A stretch of DNA of 64,000 bases from UBA7985 sp038141425 (lineage in GTDB: Bacteria; Pseudomonadota; Alphaproteobacteria; UBA7985). The stretch is taken from assembly GCA_038141425.1 (NCBI GenBank), contig JAYQIC010000001.1, positions 372,001 to 436,000 of the forward strand, given 5' to 3'. The notes beneath the pieces are model-generated. The model was not told the DNA's origin, did not search any database, and worked only from the letters and a program-made list of their open reading frames with translations. Below, one piece after another: positions 60,029 through 64,000 of the stretch. Within the stretch, counting starts at the first letter, position 1, and every line of letters begins with the position of its first letter. A program made the position numbers and the translations under genes.

Positions 60029-60988
60029 TTACTGAAGGAAGGAACCGTCGATGGTCGCAGCCAGCTTCGCAGCATCGGATTCAGAGGAGAATACGAGGCC
60101 GAGGGAAGCCGCAGCCTGGGTCGCGATGCCACCTTCGTTGAAGTAGTTGGCAATCTGCTCAGCAACGGTTGGGAATACGAAACCAGCCATCTGGCTAGAG
60201 GTGGTGTCGACGTCCATGCCAGCGTCAGCAGCGATGATCTCGATGCCTTCGCCAGGGCTTGCAGCCCAAGCAGCGTTGGATTCAGCGGTTACTTCCAGGA
60301 AGGCCTTCAGCAGCTCAGGGTGCTCGGTCGCGAAGGACTCGGTCACGGACACAACGTCGAAGGACGTGATGCCAGCCGCAGACTTCTGGTCGGTGGACAT
60401 GATCGGGGTACCCACTTCGCCAGCAGCCTTGGCGGACGCGCCACCAAAGATACAAGCCATGGAAACCGAACCGTCAGCCAGGGATACAGCACCGTCAGCC
60501 GGCGCCTGGTCAACGATGGTCAGCGCGTCGGTGTCAACACCCAGCGCAGCCATCTGCAGACGGAAGGAGTAGTCAGCCATGGTGTTCAGAGGAACAGCAA
60601 CGGTGGTGCCTTCCAGCTCGGACGCGTTGTCGGAGTTGATGCCGAGGCTGTCAGCAACGAAACAGTCGTTGGCTTCGTAAGCGACCGCGATGGCAACCAT
60701 CTTCAGCGGTGCACCCTGCTGAATGGCGGTTACGAACGGCGCCAGGCCCTGGGAGTAGGAAATGTCGATGTCGCCAGCCAGCATGGCTTCGGACATGCCA
60801 ACGCCGGTTGCGAAGTCGGTCCAGTTTACGTCAACACCCATGGCATCGTCGTAAGCCTTCTCAACCTTGGCAATCTGGTTTGGAGTTGCCCACTCGAGGA
60901 AGAACGCAACGTTTACGTCTTCAGCAACAGCGGTAGTGGCGGACAGTGCAGCAACACCGGCTGCGGCGCCAAGAAGTAGCTTTTTCAT
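60029..60988 (-). CDS. tauA: Taurine/sulfonate ABC transporter substrate-binding protein
   Basis: Periplasmic binding protein. Signal peptide MKKLLLGAAAGVAALSATTA with cleavage near AVAED, then VNVAFFLEWATPNQIAKVEK, GVDVNWTDFATGVGMSEAML, AGDIDISYSQGLAPFVTAIQ and SLADGSVSMACIFGGASAK. These fit the TauA/SsuA class-II binders. 319 aa, intact. Taurine is inferred from xsc next door rather than from binding residues. Preceded by a strong palindrome at 61075-61100. Confidence 0.88.
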   Translation of the reverse strand: MKKLLLGAAAGVAALSATTAVAEDVNVAFFLEWATPNQIAKVEKAYDDAMGVDVNWTDFATGVGMSEAMLAGDIDISYSQGLAPFVTAIQQGAPLKMVAIAVAYEANDCFVADSLGINSDNASELEGTTVAVPLNTMADYSFRLQMAALGVDTDALTIVDQAPADGAVSLADGSVSMACIFGGASAKAAGEVGTPIMSTDQKSAAGITSFDVVSVTESFATEHPELLKAFLEVTAESNAAWAASPGEGIEIIAADAGMDVDTTSSQMAGFVFPTVAEQIANYFNEGGIATQAAASLGLVFSSESDAAKLAATIDGSFLQ

Positions 60989-61074
60989 GGTAAGGAGCTC
61001 CTAATTCTCTCTCGCGTTTTGGTTCGCGTCAGGACCCTGAACCCGTCAGGCTCAGGTCGACACGAATCCTCCCG

Positions 61075-61100
61075 TAGATAAGAAGAATTCGTCTTATCTA
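61075..61100. promoter_or_regulatory. 26-bp near-perfect palindrome upstream of tauA
   Basis: TAGATAAGA (61075-61083) and TCTTATCTA (61092-61100) are perfect 9-bp arms around AGAATTCG, whose centre GAATTC is itself palindromic; 24 of 26 positions are symmetric. It lies 87-112 bp upstream of the tauA start and has no T run. A dimeric regulator operator for the taurine genes is the best reading. The regulator is not in the window. Confidence 0.6.
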
Positions 61101-61320
61101 AGCGCCGTTGTCGCACCCGTCTGAGGTGATTGCAACAAAACTGACCGATCCTCTCCCCGTAATGTCACAAATCAGACAGACATGGCCGCTCTGGTTACTT
61201 TTTAGGCAAAGGCTTTTCGCGGCCTCGGGCCTGATCGAGGAATCCGGCGCCTTCTCGATTATGCGTGAGAAAACTGACGGACGAAGGGTTAACTCGGCGT
61301 CATCTCACTGAGACAAAACG

Positions 61321-61347
61321 AAAAAGGGCGCCCGAAGGCGCCCCTTA
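61321..61347 (-). terminator. Intrinsic terminator of xsc
   Basis: On the minus strand GGGCGCC - TTCG - GGCGCCC forms a stable UUCG tetraloop hairpin, extended by flanking A/T pairs and followed by TTTTTCGTTTTG. It lies about 30 bp after the xsc stop. Confidence 0.9.
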
Positions 61348-61377
61348 AACTGTCAGTCGAATCGACGGTAGCAGTCG

Positions 61378-63156
61378 TCAGGCCACCTGCTGCGGGCGCA
61401 TGTCCGCAGGATCGATCCCGGCGACCGAAACGGGCTTCTTCATCGCGTCGCGACGGAAAGGCTCGCCCAGCTCCTGGTTCAGCACGACTTCGATGAAGGT
61501 GGTGACGCCATCATTCATCTGTTCCTGCACCGCCGTGTTCAGGGCGGCTGTCAGGTCGTCCATGCTGCTGACCTGCACGCCCTTGAGGCCACAGGCATCG
61601 GCAATCTTCGCGTATTCGACGCCGAGGTTCAGCTCGGTGCCGACGAAGTTATCGTCGAACCACAGCGTGGTGTTTCGCTTCTCCGCGCCCCACTGATAGT
61701 TGCGGAAGATAATCATGGTGATCGGCGGCCAGTCGTTGCGGCCACAGGCGGTCATCTCGTTCATCGAAATACCGAAGGCACCATCGCCGGCAAAGCCGAC
61801 GACCGGCACGTCGGGCTGACCGATTTTCGCGCCGAGGATCGACGGCAGGCCGTAACCGCAGGGCCCGAACAGGCCCGGTGCGAGATACTTCCGCCCCTCT
61901 TCAAAGCTCGGGTAAGCGTTGCCGATGGCGCAGTTGTTGCCGATGTCCGAAGAGATGATGGCTTCCTTTGGCAGCGCCGACATGATCGCACGCCAGGCCA
62001 TGCGCGGGGACATGCGCTCGGGCTCGCGGCTGCGGGCGCGCTCGTTCCAGTTGGTGCCCGGATCGTCGTCCTCGTGATCCATGGAGGTCAGCTGCTGCGA
62101 CCAGCGGGACTTGGTGTCCGCGACCAGCGCCTTACGGTCCGCGCGGCCGGCATCGCCCGCCGCCGGGGTCAGGCGCGCGAGCAACTGCTCAGCGACCAGC
62201 TTGGCGTCGCCCTGGATCCCAACTTCGACCCGCTTGGTCAGGCCGATGCGATCAGCGTTGATGTCGACCTGGATCAGCTTGGCGTCCTTGGGCCAGTAGT
62301 CGATGCCGTAGCCCGGCAGGGTCGAGAACGGGTTCAGGCGCGTCCCCAGCGCCAGCACCACGTCGGCCTTGGCGATCAGCTCCATGGCAGCCTTGGATCC
62401 GTTGTAACCCAGCGGACCGCAGGCCAGCGGGTGGGAGCCAGGGAAGGCGTCGTTATGCTGGTAGTTGCAGCACACCGGCGCATCGAGGCGCTCAGCCAGC
62501 TCGACCGAAGCCGGAATGGCCCCACCCAGCACGACACCCGCGCCATTCAGAATGACCGGGAACTTGGCCTCAGACAGCAGCGTGGCAGCGCGGTCGATGG
62601 CGTCAGCATCACCCGCCGACCGACCGATTCGCACGATCTGCGGCAGGTCGATGTCGACCACCTGGGTCCAGAAGTCACGCGGCACGTTGATCTGGGCCGG
62701 TGCTGACCCGCGGAAGGCCTTCTCGATGACCCGGTTCAGCACTTCGGCGATCCGCGAAGGGTCACGCACTTCTTCCTGGTAGCAGACCATGTCCTTGAAC
62801 AGCGCCATTTGCTCGACTTCCTGGAAGCCACCCTGACCGATGGTCTTGTTCGCAGCCTGCGGGGTCACCAGCAGCAGTGGGGTGTGGTTCCAGTAAGCGG
62901 TCTTGATCGGGGTCACGAAGTTGGTGATACCCGGGCCGTTCTGCGCAATTGCCATGGACATCTTGCCCGTGGCGCGGCTGTAGCCGTCTGCCGACATCCC
63001 GGCGTTACACTCGTGCGCACAGTCCCAGAATTTGATCCCGGCCTGCGGGAAGAGATCCGAAATCGGCATCATGGCCGAGCCAATGATCCCAAAGGCATGC
63101 TCGATGCCGTGCATCTGGAGGACTTTTACAAAGGCCTCTTCGGTCGTCATTTTCAT
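61378..63156 (-). CDS. xsc: Sulfoacetaldehyde acetyltransferase
   Basis: Thiamine-diphosphate enzyme splitting sulfoacetaldehyde with phosphate into acetyl phosphate and sulfite. MTTEEAFVKVLQMHGIEHAF, GYSRATGKMSMAIAQNGPGI, GPLGYNGSKAAMELIAKADV and the TPP motif FAGDGAFGISMNEMTACGRN match Xsc. The FRNYQWGAEKRNTTLWFDDN block is characteristic. 592 aa from ATG 63156, with GGAGGA upstream; intact. Adjacent to the tau transporter; the taurine-to-sulfoacetaldehyde enzymes and Pta are not in the window. Confidence 0.93.
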   Translation of the reverse strand: MKMTTEEAFVKVLQMHGIEHAFGIIGSAMMPISDLFPQAGIKFWDCAHECNAGMSADGYSRATGKMSMAIAQNGPGITNFVTPIKTAYWNHTPLLLVTPQAANKTIGQGGFQEVEQMALFKDMVCYQEEVRDPSRIAEVLNRVIEKAFRGSAPAQINVPRDFWTQVVDIDLPQIVRIGRSAGDADAIDRAATLLSEAKFPVILNGAGVVLGGAIPASVELAERLDAPVCCNYQHNDAFPGSHPLACGPLGYNGSKAAMELIAKADVVLALGTRLNPFSTLPGYGIDYWPKDAKLIQVDINADRIGLTKRVEVGIQGDAKLVAEQLLARLTPAAGDAGRADRKALVADTKSRWSQQLTSMDHEDDDPGTNWNERARSREPERMSPRMAWRAIMSALPKEAIISSDIGNNCAIGNAYPSFEEGRKYLAPGLFGPCGYGLPSILGAKIGQPDVPVVGFAGDGAFGISMNEMTACGRNDWPPITMIIFRNYQWGAEKRNTTLWFDDNFVGTELNLGVEYAKIADACGLKGVQVSSMDDLTAALNTAVQEQMNDGVTTFIEVVLNQELGEPFRRDAMKKPVSVAGIDPADMRPQQVA

Positions 63157-63583
63157 TGCAGAATTCCTCCATTGCGGGATCACGGCCCGAAATTACGCTA
63201 CTGGTCGCGGTCGACGGTCTGCTGACCGACACCACCGCTTTCGCCCACGTGCTACAGAGACGCCCTTTCTTCGGCAAGAGGCAAAGGATCACATCTGCTA
63301 CCATCCCGTGCACGTATTTTTCCCGGCCGACCTTACGACTGCATTGGCATTAGTTGGAACCGGTTCAACCGCGCACAACAAGGCAGGCAGTGGGCGGAGT
63401 GAGACACTTTGCATGCTTCCCCAAAACAGCAATTCAGGATGGACTCCGGTCATCAACAATTCTTGTCGCGAATCACCAGAAATCGCATTAGACCTTAGCT
63501 ATATGAGTTCGTAGAGTTCGTGGCGAACGAGGGGCGGCCACCACCGTCAAACCCTCTGGCCCTAGCCTTCAGGAGAGACAAAA
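63157..63583. other. Intergenic region between xsc and katG
   Basis: About 430 bp between divergent genes, no gene supported. It contains the palindrome GAACCGGTTC (63357-63366), extended to an imperfect GTTG...CAAC dyad, which could be an operator for either gene. No clear OxyR-type site was found. A Shine-Dalgarno AGGAGAG is at 63571-63577. Confidence 0.5.
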
Positions 63584-64000
63584 ATGGACGGAAGTAACGC
63601 AAAGATGGGTGGCGGCTGCCCGGTAATGCACGGCGGCAATACGGCCCTGAACAACTCGGTCACCAAATGGTGGCCGGAGTCCCTGAACCTCGACATCCTG
63701 CACCAGCACGATGCCCGCACCAACCCGATGGATGCGGACTACGATCACCGGGAAGCGGTGAAGGCGCTGGACTACGAGGGCGTCAAGGCGGACGTGAAGG
63801 CACTGCTGACCGACAGCCAGTCCTGGTGGCCCGCCGACTGGGGCCACTACGGCGGCCTGATGATCCGTCTGGCATGGCTCTCTGCGGGCTCCTACCGCAT
63901 GGGTGATGGACGCGGCGGGGCCGGTTCGGGCAACATCCGCTTTGCCCCGCTGAACTCGTGGCCCGACAACGCCAGCCTCGACAAGGCCCGCCGCCTGCTC
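63584..64000 (+). CDS. katG: Catalase-peroxidase KatG, 5' part (runs off the window)
   Basis: Bifunctional haem catalase and peroxidase. ATG 63584 with AGGAGAG 6 bases upstream. 139 codons are visible: CPVMHGGNTALNNSVTKWWP, LNLDILHQHDARTNP, LTDSQSWWPADWGHYGGLMI and RFAPLNSWPDNASLDKARRL. The distal-pocket block reads GLMIRLAWLSAGSYR; the catalytic distal His that should follow the Trp is Leu (codon CTC at 63878-63880). Arg and Trp of the pocket are present. The 3' part lies beyond the window. Confidence 0.93.
   Translation, partial: MDGSNAKMGGGCPVMHGGNTALNNSVTKWWPESLNLDILHQHDARTNPMDADYDHREAVKALDYEGVKADVKALLTDSQSWWPADWGHYGGLMIRLAWLSAGSYRMGDGRGGAGSGNIRFAPLNSWPDNASLDKARRLL

Overview
The window is a GC-rich stretch of bacterial chromosome. 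The gene families and gene order point to an alphaproteobacterium, probably marine and at or near the Rhodobacterales/Rhodospirillales level; I cannot place it more finely. Evidence: the order aroQ-accB-accC-aat beside a DUF2155 gene, a DUF1491 gene behind prfC, DUF455, solitary Xsc with a TauABC-type transporter, and a porin of the Rhodobacter general type. Almost all of it is core chromosome. I see no insertion sequence, CRISPR array, prophage or integrase.

Layout. 1-7244: phosphate regulon (phoR 3' end, Pho box, pstSCAB, phoB; no phoU). 7527-15835: envelope and translation genes (a repeat-containing lipoprotein with a peptidoglycan-binding domain, an OmpA lipoprotein, an ABC-F ATPase, prfC, DUF1491, a coiled-coil OmpA-like protein). 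15845-26872: selO, a DM13-like membrane protein, an L,D-transpeptidase, tdk, hisN, yaaA, a DEAD-box helicase, then an operon cysE - cysteine desulfurase - tupB - tupA. 27111-38624: DUF2155, aat, accC, accB, aroQ, a DsbA-like protein, an aminotransferase, a DUF455 protein, bcp and a very large AsmA/YhdP-like protein. 38762-48942: the str and S10 ribosomal operons on the minus strand (rpsL-rpsG-fusA-tuf-rpsJ-rplC-D-W-B-rpsS-rplV-rpsC-rplP-rpmC-rpsQ). 49379-50747: mnmA and tRNA-Met. 50867-57106: an accessory-looking, more AT-rich stretch (a CphA-like ATP-grasp gene carrying three in-frame TAG codons, a broken porin next to inverted repeats, three small alpha/beta-barrel-like proteins, a solitary DNA methyltransferase). 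57152-63156: taurine/sulfonate uptake (tauA, tauB, a large tauC-like permease) and xsc. 63584-64000: the 5' part of katG.

Functional themes. PhoR/PhoB and the Pst transporter sense and import phosphate. TauABC imports a sulfonate that Xsc finally desulfonates to acetyl phosphate and sulfite. Several loci serve the periplasm and cell wall.

Data quality matters for every reading here. I count about forty places where a conserved protein continues in another frame, including essential genes (rplP, rpsQ, tuf, prfC). Several sit in G or C homopolymers. I read most of these as sequencing or assembly indels, give the full span of each gene, and state where the frame breaks. The most interesting items that this does not obviously explain are the amber-containing ATP-grasp gene, the porin broken at an inverted repeat, the tungstate permease operon without an ATPase, the pst operon without phoU, the unavoidable antiparallel overlap of yaaA and the helicase, and the 26-bp palindrome upstream of tauA.
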